Virus record (IMG/VR): IMGVR_UViG_3300033149_005434
Span: 1 to 24,438 of that record
DNA length: 24,438 nt
Source of the DNA: a virus
Direction: 5' to 3' (one strand)
Shown: in pieces, positions 14,000 to 20,055 of the stretch
How the letters are laid out: each line of letters begins with the position of its first letter
Numbering within the stretch: position 1 is the stretch's first letter
The notes under the pieces: model-generated
Told to the model about the DNA's origin: nothing
Databases searched by the model: none
What the model saw: the letters and a program-made list of their open reading frames with translations, nothing else
Position numbers and translations under genes: made by a program

Positions 14000-14039
14000 T
14001 ATTATCTCTTTTATATATATTATTATCTCTTATATATAT
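14000..14039. repeat. Two tandem AT-rich repeats before terS
   Basis: The segment TATTATCTCTT followed by a run of AT occurs twice in tandem (about 21 and 19 bases), between terS and the upstream small gene. On the coding strand each gives an AGAGATAATA box, the nearer one close to the terS start. They could be terS binding sites (pac/cos-like) or an AT-rich expansion. Confidence 0.5.
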
Positions 14040-14046
14040 TTATTCT

Positions 14047-14250
14047 TTAAAATATGCAATGATTATGCCAAACTCGGCGGAGGGATTCTAATAGCAATGT
14101 CAGAAATATTCCATTTTTTTTAACCCAACCCCTTTTGGTATTAGTATTAAACTTAACAGTGAAACTTTCTCCTTTTCCGATAGAAATCGGAGGAAATTCA
14201 GCTCGGATTATTCCCCCAACTTCCCTTCCTTTGATCTCATATTTTTTCAC
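14047..14250 (-). CDS. Hypothetical protein, 67 aa, GTG start
   Basis: 67 residues starting with GTG, with GAGGA nine bases upstream, the first gene after the leftward promoter at 14278-14305. The N-terminus is beta-like (YEIKGREVGGIIRAEFPPISIGKGESFTVKF), then basic (NTKRGWVKK), and the C-terminus is short and hydrophobic. No family is recognised. It opens the late transcript ahead of the terminase genes. Confidence 0.5.
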   Translation of the reverse strand: MKKYEIKGREVGGIIRAEFPPISIGKGESFTVKFNTNTKRGWVKKNGIFLTLLLESLRRVWHNHCIF

Positions 14251-14277
14251 TTATATATCCTCTTCTTTATTTCATAT

Positions 14278-14305
14278 ATAATAATACTCCCAACTAAACA
14301 GTCAA
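14278..14305 (-). promoter_or_regulatory. Leftward promoter for the terminase block
   Basis: On the minus strand TTGACT (14305-14300), a 16-base spacer, and TATTAT (14283-14278) give ten of twelve consensus positions. GGGGG directly precedes the -35 box, as at 10893. It is back to back with the rightward promoter at 14378, so 14278-14405 is the divergent control region. Confidence 0.75.
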
Positions 14306-14377
14306 CCCCCTACCATTTGGAGGCACTCTATCCCTCTATTTATCGGAGCATTCCTTCCTATTCTTCCTTTGAGAGAT

Positions 14378-14405
14378 TTGACAAACTGTGTGTGTATGCT
14401 ATAAT
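14378..14405 (+). promoter_or_regulatory. Consensus rightward promoter
   Basis: TTGACA, a 16-base spacer, and TATAAT match the consensus at all positions. It is the only evident promoter for the single rightward operon, whose first ribosome site starts about 18 bases further on. The strength and the divergent layout suggest early, host-RNA-polymerase-driven expression. Confidence 0.85.
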
Positions 14406-14435
14406 AAAGGCAAAATGAGAAAGGAGGAGGAAAAG

Positions 14436-14675
14436 ATGAATGAATTAAATTATGCAAGAAAATTCCAGACGGTCACTCGCTACTCTTCAAAAAAGCTATT
14501 TGAGACAGAAAAAGATGAATATCCCAACTGTGTCTTCTTTGAAGATGAAGACGCAGTAATTCTCGTAGCAAAAAAAAGAGAGAAAGAAATGCCTCTTGAG
14601 GAAGCAAGAAAGAGGGCTAGAAAATATGGCTTCCTCGAGAAAATGGAAAAAAATATCTTAAAGGAAATAAAATAA
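14436..14675 (+). CDS. First gene of the rightward operon, unknown, 79 aa
   Basis: 79 residues starting MNELNYARKFQTVTRYSS. GGAGGAGG lies five bases before this ATG. Earlier in-frame ATGs (14388, 14415) lie in or beside the promoter and are rejected as starts. The middle is acidic (FFEDEDAVILVAKKREKE) and the end is a basic helix (LEEARKRARKYGFLEKMEKN). The family is not recognised. Its coding sequence contains two long hairpins (14527-14557 and 14594-14640). Confidence 0.6.
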   Translation: MNELNYARKFQTVTRYSSKKLFETEKDEYPNCVFFEDEDAVILVAKKREKEMPLEEARKRARKYGFLEKMEKNILKEIK

Positions 14676-14687
14676 AAGGAGGAGATA

Positions 14688-14870
14688 ATGTTAAATAAAA
14701 AAATGTATTTTAAACTTGAGAAAGTTTATAATTCTCAAGTAGAACCTCGTATACCTGAAAGCGTGCGAGAGGTAGAAAGAACAGCGATGGTCTTGGCAGG
14801 TAGAACATTATTGACAAAAGGAGAAAAAGAAGCCTGCAGAGAAATATTTAAAAGTTTAAAAGAAGAATAG
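14688..14870 (+). CDS. Small unknown early protein, 60 aa
   Basis: 60 residues with AAAAGGAGGAGATA before the ATG, 12 bases after the previous stop. The composition is helical and charged (YFKLEKVYNSQVEPRIPESVREVERTAMVLAGRTLLTKGEKEACREIFKSLKEE). No metal or membrane motif is seen. A 9-bp hairpin (14714-14740) lies at its 5' end. Confidence 0.6.
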   Translation: MLNKKMYFKLEKVYNSQVEPRIPESVREVERTAMVLAGRTLLTKGEKEACREIFKSLKEE

Positions 14871-14892
14871 AAGAGAGAGGTGAGAATACAAG

Positions 14893-15294
14893 ATGATATA
14901 CGATAATAATGCTTCACAAGCAAAAGATGCTTCCTCTTTATGCGATGAAATCATTGCATTAGAGAAGCAAATTGAAGAAATGAATAACGAGCTCAGAGAA
15001 CATCCCGAGCCATTAGGAAAAGACAATCTCTTTTCTATTGTTATGAGAGATTGTCAAGCTCGGTGGAGGAAGGTTGACTTCACCGAGCTGGGGGATTGGG
15101 AGCAAGCGTGGTATTGGTGTGTCCAAACACACCAAGGGTTGATACCGATTCCGTTTTTCTATCGCCATTCTGAAGTGTCAGAATGGCAGGAAAGATGGAT
15201 GAAGACTCACGCAAAAAGAGTAAGAGACTTTTTGCGTGAAAAAATGAAGGAAAATAAATATGCAGAAGAAACTTTCTTCTGTATGAGGAAATGA
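14893..15294 (+). CDS. Unknown early protein, 133 aa, in hairpin-rich DNA
   Basis: 133 residues. The N-terminal coiled part (CDEIIALEKQIEEMNNELREH) is followed by a Trp-rich middle (ARWRKVDFTELGDWEQAWYWC, SEVSEWQERWMKTHAK) and a charged C-terminal helix. The ribosome site is weak (GAGAGGTGAG). At least seven strong inverted repeats lie inside the frame, including a perfect 12-bp stem at 15207-15239, so the codons appear to carry a second constraint. The protein-like composition supports real coding. No family is recognised. Confidence 0.55.
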   Translation: MIYDNNASQAKDASSLCDEIIALEKQIEEMNNELREHPEPLGKDNLFSIVMRDCQARWRKVDFTELGDWEQAWYWCVQTHQGLIPIPFFYRHSEVSEWQERWMKTHAKRVRDFLREKMKENKYAEETFFCMRK

Positions 15295-15321
15295 AGGAGG
15301 CATAGCCTCCAGGAGGAAACG

Positions 15322-15432
15322 ATGAAAAAAGCACTAAAGGGATGGCGAAGATGTCCTTGTTCTGAAGTCGATTCTGATTTCAGAAGGAAATTACACGCTG
15401 TTATAGAAGGTAAAGGAGAAAATTATGATTAA
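15322..15432 (+). CDS. Small cationic protein with CPC, 36 aa
   Basis: 36 residues, starting MKKALKGWRRCPCSEVDSDF. AGGAGG lies five bases before the ATG. It overlaps the zinc-ribbon start by eight bases. The RRCPC and later charged helix do not match a known family. It is too short for firm coding evidence beyond the ribosome site and operon position. Confidence 0.5.
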   Translation: MKKALKGWRRCPCSEVDSDFRRKLHAVIEGKGENYD

Positions 15433-15571
15433 ATTACGCTGTCCCGAATGTGGACACAAACAAACTCTCGCTTCAAAGAGGACCGGTAAACTCTTTTGTA
15501 GAGTTTGCGGTTATGAAGGGAAGCGAGAGGAATTTATAGAGAAGGAGGAGAGTAAAAAGGGGGTGAATTAG
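15425..15571 (+). CDS. Small zinc-ribbon protein, 48 aa
   Basis: 48 residues: LRCPECGH at 4-11 and FCRVCGY at 24-30 are two CxxC knuckles 16 residues apart, a compact zinc ribbon. A charged tail follows (KREEFIEKEESKKG). AAAGGAG precedes the ATG. It could bind nucleic acid or host RNA polymerase as small phage zinc ribbons may do; which is inference. Its 3' half forms a double-tiered hairpin at RNA level. Confidence 0.65.
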   Translation: MIKLRCPECGHKQTLASKRTGKLFCRVCGYEGKREEFIEKEESKKGVN

Positions 15572-15739
15572 ATGAGATTTTCTGAAGAAGCAATTAAAAA
15601 ACTTAAAGAATGTAAAACTGAAGAATCTGCAAAGGAAATACTCTTCAATTTTTTAGAGCAATTAGGATTTGCTAATGTAGTGAAAGAGTATAAAAAAATA
15701 AATAAAAGAGAAAATAAGGGAAAAGAAGAGGAGGGTTAA
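15572..15739 (+). CDS. Last gene of the rightward operon, 55 aa
   Basis: 55 residues, helical (FSEEAIKKLKECKTEESAKEILFNFLEQLGFANVVKEYKK) with a polar charged tail. The ATG directly follows the zinc-ribbon stop. A G-rich site (AAGGGGGTG) lies in the end of that gene. The LEQLGF.NVVKEY segment is typical of small helical phage proteins, but no family is assigned. Confidence 0.55.
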   Translation: MRFSEEAIKKLKECKTEESAKEILFNFLEQLGFANVVKEYKKINKRENKGKEEEG

Positions 15740-15752
15740 TCACCCTCCTTTT
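15729..15752 (+). terminator. Convergent terminator after the rightward operon
   Basis: AGGAGGGT and ACCCTCCT form an 8-bp stem with a 5-base loop, followed by TTTT on the plus strand. It overlaps the stop of the last rightward gene and lies just after the stop of the leftward block (15752), so it separates two converging transcripts. The short T-run suggests moderate efficiency. Confidence 0.65.
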
Positions 15753-15949
15753 CATTCCAACACCATATTTTTCCTCTTCTCTTTCCTCAACCACCTCCGA
15801 TGTTTCTCTATCTTATCCTCCCACCACTCTTTGCCTACCTCTCCAATTATCCTACCATTTACCATTACAATCACTCCATTTAATTTAACATCTGCTTTCC
15901 TATAAGCTATACGGAGAGATTTTTCAACGGAATTATTGTTGTTGCTCAT
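15752..15949 (-). CDS. Hypothetical protein downstream of RusA, 65 aa
   Basis: 65 residues starting MSNNNNSVEKSLRIAYRKAD. A beta pair (VKLNGVIVMVNGRIIGEVG) is followed by a Trp/Arg/Lys-rich end (WWEDKIEKHRRWLRKEKRK). GAAAGAGAG precedes the ATG. It overlaps RusA by 17 bases and is the last gene of the early leftward transcript. No family is recognised. Confidence 0.55.
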   Translation of the reverse strand: MSNNNNSVEKSLRIAYRKADVKLNGVIVMVNGRIIGEVGKEWWEDKIEKHRRWLRKEKRKNMVLE

Positions 15950-16349
15950 TTTTACTCTCTTTCACATTATTAATTATGATTTCTATTCTCGGGTTCTTCT
16001 CGTCTATTCGCTGATAATACTGGTCTTCTATTCTATTCCAGTTATCATCTTTTATAATACCACATTTAACTAATCCATCCAAAGCTCCCTTGAGACCTTG
16101 AGCATAATTTATTTTATCCCTGCGGTGCTTCTTTGGAAAATAGATATAGAAATCTATTTTAGCCTTTTTAAGCGGTAAATAATTTAAAGAAGGTTCTTCA
16201 GCCCTCTTTAGAAAAGCTATAGTATATTGTCGTAGTGCAACCATAATCTCATCATACCACATATCAGCATAGGCCTGTTTCTCTACCCAATGCCAATGTC
16301 TAATTTTATTCCCAGACACTGGTATACGAGGGATAATTAGTTTAATCAT
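15933..16349 (-). CDS. rusA: RusA-like Holliday junction resolvase
   Basis: 138 residues, the usual RusA size. The start LIIPRIPVSGNKIRHWHW corresponds to the substrate-contacting first strand. The active region FPKKHRRDKINYAQGLKGALDGLVKCGIIKDDN (71-103) gives acidic residues D78, D91 and D101/D102 with K87, the arrangement of RusA dimers that cut four-way junctions. It resolves recombination or replication intermediates before packaging. The ribosome site (AAGGAGCATTAG) is in the end of the upstream gene. Confidence 0.85.
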   Translation of the reverse strand: MIKLIIPRIPVSGNKIRHWHWVEKQAYADMWYDEIMVALRQYTIAFLKRAEEPSLNYLPLKKAKIDFYIYFPKKHRRDKINYAQGLKGALDGLVKCGIIKDDNWNRIEDQYYQRIDEKNPRIEIIINNVKESKNEQQQ

Positions 16350-16350
16350 T

Positions 16351-16743
16351 CTAATGCTCCTTCCAATCCTTAAGTGTAAGTTTTATATTTTTTATAGGAC
16401 ATCTCTTCTTATTGCACTCCTTTACCTCTTTGTCGCTCTCTCCCTTTTTAACATATCTACACTCGTGCCCATTGAGAAGAAAAGGACAATCCCTGCTATC
16501 TATTGTTATTCCCCAGGACATTCTTATTTTTCTCACTTTTTTCTTTTTTTCTATTTGTTGATGATAAAAATCCACAAGCCCTTCAATAGTATTAAAACTA
16601 CAACATTCCATCTGAATACCATTAAAATTAAATCGCACATAACAATCTTTTTCCTTCGCTATTGCAATCCCCTCCGCAATTGCTTCTTCAATGAGTGTTC
16701 CTGCATATGGTTCATATGTTTTTACTTGTTTCATTTTAGACAT
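16351..16743 (-). CDS. Cys-rich protein of unknown function, about 130 aa
   Basis: From the ATG at 16743, preceded by GGAGG, the protein starts MSKMKQVKTYEPYAG. Earlier ATGs (16764) precede that site. The N-terminal half is alpha/beta (IEEAIAEGIAIAKEKDCYVRFNFNGIQMECCSF). The C-terminal half has CPFLLNGHECRYV and CNKKRCPI, four or more Cys suggestive of a zinc or disulfide knot. No family is recognised. It lies one base from the upstream stop and two bases before RusA. Confidence 0.55.
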   Translation of the reverse strand: MSKMKQVKTYEPYAGTLIEEAIAEGIAIAKEKDCYVRFNFNGIQMECCSFNTIEGLVDFYHQQIEKKKKVRKIRMSWGITIDSRDCPFLLNGHECRYVKKGESDKEVKECNKKRCPIKNIKLTLKDWKEH

Positions 16744-16744
16744 T

Positions 16745-16936
16745 TTATCCTCCATTTTTCTCATTTTTATGCACCATCCTTAACAAATTCCGTAATCCTC
16801 TTATATTATGACATTCGCATTTCCGAATCAATTCCACACCCCTATTGCAAAGTTCTACATCTTTGCAATTATCACAATCTCTTTCCCTTCCCTCTAAATA
16901 GCGTAGATAACATAAAAGTGTATCGATTAATTTCAT
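16745..16936 (-). CDS. Cys-rich small protein, 63 aa
   Basis: Starting at ATG 16936 (MKLIDTLLCYLRYLEGR), with GGAGGAGGTG seven bases upstream; an ATG 24 bases earlier precedes this site and is not preferred. It carries CDNCKDVELC and a later CEC, four or more potential metal ligands, between two helices. The function is unknown; zinc binding is plausible. Confidence 0.55.
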   Translation of the reverse strand: MKLIDTLLCYLRYLEGRERDCDNCKDVELCNRGVELIRKCECHNIRGLRNLLRMVHKNEKNGG

Positions 16937-17046
16937 ATATTCACCTCCTCCATTTTTCATACCTCATATATCATTGCTCCCTTAATAAACTCCGCAATTT
17001 AGTGCCTCTATGAGAGTGATTTGTTCTTTGCTTTCACTAAAATTCC

Positions 17047-17985
17047 TCAAGTATCCCTTTTCTCTTTTTCATATTTTATTTTTGCCTTATCATAACTATT
17101 TCCCCGGGGATAAACTCTTCTTAAGTGAGCAGCTAAATATCCGTGCATTTTTTCCGGGAGTATATTTAACCACTTTAATATTCTCTCTTCTGATGAGCTG
17201 ACTTCTAATTCCTTTTTTGCTTCCTGTAAAGATTTCCAATTATCTTTTTGCATTTGCTTTTTTCTTTCCTCTTTTTTTCTAAAATTCTCAAATGGAGTAT
17301 TAACTGTAAGAAATCTTTCCAACCCCCTTTTTAAAAATTCTTTTAATGTCCATTTATAGCTCCAAAAATATTCTTTACCCCCTAATACAGTTTTATAGTT
17401 CTGCATTGCCTCCGTAATCTCCTCTTTTGAGAATTCCTTAAGTGCAGATTTGAGTGCACTCTCACACTGCCCAATTTTTCTATGCTGGATGATTTTTAAG
17501 GAATTCCAAAATTGAAAAAGACTATATATATTTTCTTTTTCTTTCTTTTCTTTTGTGTTCTGCTTTTTTGCGTCAGAGTTTTGATGCATTTTTGCGTCAG
17601 GTTTAATAACCACCTGCTTTTTTGCAGGTAGTTTCCACTTCTCCCAATCCTTCTGTATTCCATACTTACAGATAAAACCTGATGCATCTTTGCGTATAAG
17701 ATTTTTACTTAATAAATTCTGTAATGCTCTTTCAATCGTCCTTCCACTTAATCCCGTCAACTTTATAAATTGACTGCGTGATATCGTATCCCATTGTTTC
17801 TTAACCCACAGTCCATTTTTATCTTTATATGGTTTTCCGTGTCTTAACTTTAAGTATCCCCAAGTTTGTCTCATAATGCAGTCAAATATTTGTCGTTCTT
17901 CACCAGGAATTCTAATTTTCATCAAATGGTCGGCTATTTCATTTGCTATATCTATATGCCCATCTTCTCTCTGTGGATTCGCCAT
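17047..17985 (-). CDS. Phage replication initiator-like protein, lambda O type N-terminus
   Basis: 312 residues. The first about 110 resemble the winged-helix N-terminus of lambda O-like proteins: NPQREDGHIDIANEIADHL, RQIFDCIMRQTWGY, ISRSQFIKLTGLSGRTIERALQNLLSKNLI. A linker has repeated DAKM/DAKK words. The C-terminal half has YSLFQFWNSLKII and charged helices, probably for helicase loading. It should bind the origin and recruit replication proteins. No helicase or DnaC-like gene is visible in the window. GGAAATAA precedes the ATG. Confidence 0.75.
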   Translation of the reverse strand: MANPQREDGHIDIANEIADHLMKIRIPGEERQIFDCIMRQTWGYLKLRHGKPYKDKNGLWVKKQWDTISRSQFIKLTGLSGRTIERALQNLLSKNLIRKDASGFICKYGIQKDWEKWKLPAKKQVVIKPDAKMHQNSDAKKQNTKEKKEKENIYSLFQFWNSLKIIQHRKIGQCESALKSALKEFSKEEITEAMQNYKTVLGGKEYFWSYKWTLKEFLKRGLERFLTVNTPFENFRKKEERKKQMQKDNWKSLQEAKKELEVSSSEERILKWLNILPEKMHGYLAAHLRRVYPRGNSYDKAKIKYEKEKRDT

Positions 17986-18006
17986 TTATTTCCTTTTTGT
18001 CTCCTT

Positions 18007-18279
18007 TTAATCCCAATCATCAGGTCTTAATCCCTCTGTTTTCCGCAGACTATACACACTCCGCTTCTTCTCTGAATATAATTTATAATGAGCCAGTGAA
18101 TCTGCTCCATCGGGACACTTCGGAATATGAATATAAATAAATTTACCTTTTGTTCGGATCTTGCGATAATTTTTTCCTTCTATACCGGTAATTTCTTGTA
18201 AGCAATTATGACAAATCTTGTGATTATCGGTAGGGAGAAAACCCCCGATTTCTCTTTTTGTCCATAATTTCCCTTTCAT
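18007..18279 (-). CDS. Hypothetical protein with CxxC, 90 aa
   Basis: 90 residues. ICHNCLQEI gives one CxxC and IHIPKCPDGAD a further Cys; His residues lie nearby. GKFIYIHIP and SLAHYKLYSEKKRS suggest a small alpha/beta domain. AAAAGGAGGATA precedes the ATG. It lies 16 bases downstream of the tRNA in the same direction. No family is recognised; zinc binding is possible. Confidence 0.5.
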   Translation of the reverse strand: MKGKLWTKREIGGFLPTDNHKICHNCLQEITGIEGKNYRKIRTKGKFIYIHIPKCPDGADSLAHYKLYSEKKRSVYSLRKTEGLRPDDWD

Positions 18280-18295
18280 TATCCTCCTTTTTAGA

Positions 18296-18367
18296 TGGGG
18301 CTGACGAGAATTGAACTCGTTTCTCCTGTGTGAAAGACAGGGATTCTAACCATTAAACTACAGCCCC
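18296..18367 (-). tRNA. tRNA-Glu (UUC)
   Basis: On the minus strand GGGGCTG pairs with CAGCCCC (7 bp). The anticodon arm is CCTGT-CTTTCAC-ACAGG with anticodon TTC. The T arm is ACGAG-TTCAATT-CTCGT. The D arm is GTTTAATGGTTAGAAT. The discriminator base is A and no CCA is encoded. All arms are intact, so it is probably functional. The first ten bases overlap the end of the upstream gene, whose TAG stop is at positions 8-10 of the tRNA. Confidence 0.95.
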
Positions 18368-18555
18368 TTTTCCTTCCTTCTCTCCTCCTTAAATCTCAAT
18401 TCTTCCTGTAAGAATTGTTTAGCTTTTATTTGCCAGCCAATAGGTTCTTTCATCCAGAATAACATATACTCAAAAACTTTATGATCTTTAATTGCTTTTC
18501 GAGCCATTTCTTGGATACATTTATCAACCCAATCTTTTTTAACCTTCATCTTCAT
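18358..18555 (-). CDS. Hypothetical basic protein overlapping tRNA, 65 aa
   Basis: 65 residues (MKMKVKKDWVDKCIQEMARKAI...), helical and basic with a Trp/aromatic centre (VFEYMLFWMKEPIGWQIKAKQFL) and a charged C-terminus. Its stop codon lies inside the tRNA-Glu 5' end, so tRNA processing would cut the mRNA at its last codons. The ribosome site is weak. No family is recognised. Confidence 0.5.
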   Translation of the reverse strand: MKMKVKKDWVDKCIQEMARKAIKDHKVFEYMLFWMKEPIGWQIKAKQFLQEELRFKEERRKEKGL

Positions 18556-18586
18556 TTTCTTGTTTGCCTTTAATCTATGTAATGAA

Positions 18587-18727
18587 TTACTTCATTTCTT
18601 CTATTATCTTTTCAATTTTCCTCTCAAGTTTCTTCATTAACGAGACGGCAATTATCCCCATAACTCCAAATCCGATGGTAAAACCCACAATAAATATCCA
18701 TATCATTGTTCCTATTTCATAACTCAT
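18587..18727 (-). CDS. Single-pass membrane microprotein, 46 aa
   Basis: 46 residues: a short N-terminus, then a hydrophobic segment (MIWIFIVGFTIGFGVMGIIAVSL, about 8-30), then a basic/acidic helix (KKLERKIEKIIEEMK). AAAGGAG lies seven bases before the ATG, and it overlaps the upstream gene by 11 bases. It could be an inner-membrane host-takeover or holin-like peptide. No lysis genes are seen beside it, so holin is not claimed. Confidence 0.6.
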   Translation of the reverse strand: MSYEIGTMIWIFIVGFTIGFGVMGIIAVSLMKKLERKIEKIIEEMK

Positions 18728-18935
18728 CTACTTGCTCCTTTCCTAAAATTTTTTTATTTCTCCATTTTAGCCAATCCTTACCCCTTCTTTTCGCTAATTC
18801 TATTGCCGTATCCCCGCAATGAGGACAAATTTCCTTACAAAGAAATAGCCCTTTACGCCAATGTCCCATATATCTTGGGGTTATCTTTTTCGGTTTGCCA
18901 ACATATCCACACACTAAACATTCAACCTGTTTCAT
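18717..18935 (-). CDS. Zinc-ribbon protein, 72 aa
   Basis: 72 residues with ECLVCGY (5-11) and CKEICPHCG, giving a four-Cys metal site about 25 residues apart, and a basic middle (KPKKITPRYMGHWRKG) and C-terminal helix (LAKRRGKDWLKWRNKK). It probably binds nucleic acid. The first gene after the GC-rich element at 18951-19063, it starts about 15 bases from it with a weak site (GAAGAAAGAGAG). Confidence 0.6.
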   Translation of the reverse strand: MKQVECLVCGYVGKPKKITPRYMGHWRKGLFLCKEICPHCGDTAIELAKRRGKDWLKWRNKKILGKEQVDEL

Positions 18936-18950
18936 TTATTTTCTCTCTTT

Positions 18951-19063
18951 CTTCCCGCTCTGGCAGTGCTCACACAGGCCCGGCAATGATTACTGGCAAC
19001 ATCCCGCCACACCCCGGCGCTAATTAAGGCAAACCACCCCCCTGAATGCCCCAGAGCGGGAGG
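18951..19063. ncRNA. GC-rich structured element closed by an 11-bp stem
   Basis: About 62 % GC in a much more AT-rich genome. TCCCGCTCTGG (18953-18963) pairs perfectly with CCAGAGCGGGA (19051-19061), enclosing 87 bases that contain GC-rich sub-segments such as CCCGCCACACCCCGGCGC. No reading frame with a ribosome site is seen. The outer stem extends by two more pairs on the plus strand (one G.U), so the strand is open. The surrounding transcript is leftward. It could be a structured RNA, an insertion from another genome, or a DNA site. Family not recognised. Confidence 0.6.
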
Positions 19064-19074
19064 CTTATTAGCAA

Positions 19075-19887
19075 CTATTTTTCCCCATAGGGTTTCGCAT
19101 ATTCTTTATTGTTTTTTATTTCTCTTTTTTTTGTTAATCCTTTAAAGAAATTTATCATTGTTTTTGCTTTCTCTTTAGAAATCCCTTTATCAAGTATACT
19201 TTTAAGGGGTATTCCTCGCCACTTTTTAATTCCTAATTGCTGAGCAAGCTCTCTAATTATTACTATTTCCCCCTCGCTTGCGTCGTCTTCTTTTGATTTT
19301 ACTTTCCTTACCTCTTCTTTAGATTTTTCTTCTGATTTTTTTTCTGGCACTTTTACTTGGTCAATAGAGTTTTCCTCTCCCTTCTTTAACTCTTCACTTT
19401 TCCCCTTCTTAATATATTCTTTTATCAATTCTGAAATGAGTTTTTCAGGAAGAAGTTTTCTTTTGGCATTTCTTTCTGCTTTTACCACTGCTTGCTCAAA
19501 AGCAAAGGGATTTATTTTTCCATTGGGATATTTCTTCATTTGTCTTTTTGCTCCCAATGTGGTATCAAGAAGAATCTCTTTACCACTTCCCGACTTATCT
19601 ACTACAAAACGACCAGCTGTAACTATTACCTCATAACAATCTTCATCCCGATAAACCTGTTTATCTAATATCCTCATTGCTTCTCCGTGTGCTCCTGCTT
19701 CTTTTACTGCTGCATCTATTCCCGCCTTGCTTAATCCAGTTACCTTTCTTCCCTTATCGGTATAAGAATAGACATAAGTTTTAAGAATCTCTCCTCTCAT
19801 TTCAGCTATGATTTGTTTTTCATCTTCTTTGTCCATTAGCAAAAATGGTGTAATCTCCGCTATTTCTTGATTTTTATTATTACTCAT
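19075..19887 (-). CDS. Putative phage recombination/annealing protein
   Basis: 270 residues. The N-terminal domain (1-165) has YSYTDKGRKVTGLSKAGIDAA, CYEVIVTAGRFVVDKSGSGKE, then NPFAFEQAVVKAERNAKRKLLPE. The LS..GI pattern, strands with two or three basic residues, and the FAF..AV.KAeRNA helix are reminiscent of phage single-strand annealing proteins. A charged linker (KKSEEKSKEEVRKVKSKEDD) leads to a small C-terminal helical domain (IIRELAQQLGIKKWRG, KTMINFFKGLTK), possibly for protein contacts. It sits with RusA and a replication initiator in one block. The family is not certain. Confidence 0.5.
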   Translation of the reverse strand: MSNNKNQEIAEITPFLLMDKEDEKQIIAEMRGEILKTYVYSYTDKGRKVTGLSKAGIDAAVKEAGAHGEAMRILDKQVYRDEDCYEVIVTAGRFVVDKSGSGKEILLDTTLGAKRQMKKYPNGKINPFAFEQAVVKAERNAKRKLLPEKLISELIKEYIKKGKSEELKKGEENSIDQVKVPEKKSEEKSKEEVRKVKSKEDDASEGEIVIIRELAQQLGIKKWRGIPLKSILDKGISKEKAKTMINFFKGLTKKREIKNNKEYAKPYGEK

Positions 19888-19890
19888 TTA

Positions 19891-20055
19891 TTATCTCACC
19901 CCCTCCTTTATTTTATCTTTGCGTAGAAAAAAAAGACAATTTTCTATTTCATATTTCCAATTGTGTTCTTTTTCCTCTTCTTCTGCTAATCTTGCTTCTA
20001 AAAATTTTATAGCGTTTTCTCTATTTTTTTGCATTATCTTTATTTTATTACCCAT
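19891..20055 (-). CDS. Small hypothetical protein, 54 aa
   Basis: 54 residues (MGNKIKIMQKNRENAIKF...), strongly charged helix (LEARLAEEEEKEHNWKYEIENC) with a C-terminal KEGVR. AAGGGGGTGAG lies before the ATG, and its own end carries the same G-rich site for the next gene. It directly abuts the upstream stop. The function is unknown. Confidence 0.55.
   Translation of the reverse strand: MGNKIKIMQKNRENAIKFLEARLAEEEEKEHNWKYEIENCLFFLRKDKIKEGVR

Larger units (their letters stand above)
14527..15529 (+). other. Cluster of strong hairpins inside the rightward operon
   Basis: Stems read on the plus strand: 14527-14557 (11 bp, one G.U), 14594-14640 (12 bp, one G.U), 14714-14740 (9 bp), 14928-14969 (interrupted, 17 bp in total), 15022-15055 (9 bp), 15057-15089 (9 bp), 15114-15135 (9 bp, 4-base loop), 15164-15187 (9 bp, 6-base loop), 15207-15239 (12 bp), 15260-15284 (12 bp, one G.U), 15296-15310 (6 bp), 15360-15385 (7 bp), and 15465-15529 (10-bp outer stem with an inner stem of about 11 bp). 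The clustering appears confined to this operon. Confidence 0.7.

Noticed and set aside
14388-14435. N-terminal extension of the first rightward gene
   Set aside because: The extra codons overlap the -10 box and the GGAGGAGG ribosome site, which fits the ATG at 14436.
15080-15334. An 84-codon leftward frame within the rightward operon
   Set aside because: Opposes the operon promoter, has no ribosome site, and owes its length to the inverted repeats.
16354-17013. A 219-codon plus-strand frame opposite the Cys-rich genes
   Set aside because: Phe/Leu/Ser/Tyr-rich translation of the complement of two well-supported leftward genes with ribosome sites.
18587-18727. Holin
   Set aside because: Only one membrane segment and no endolysin gene nearby; called a membrane microprotein instead.
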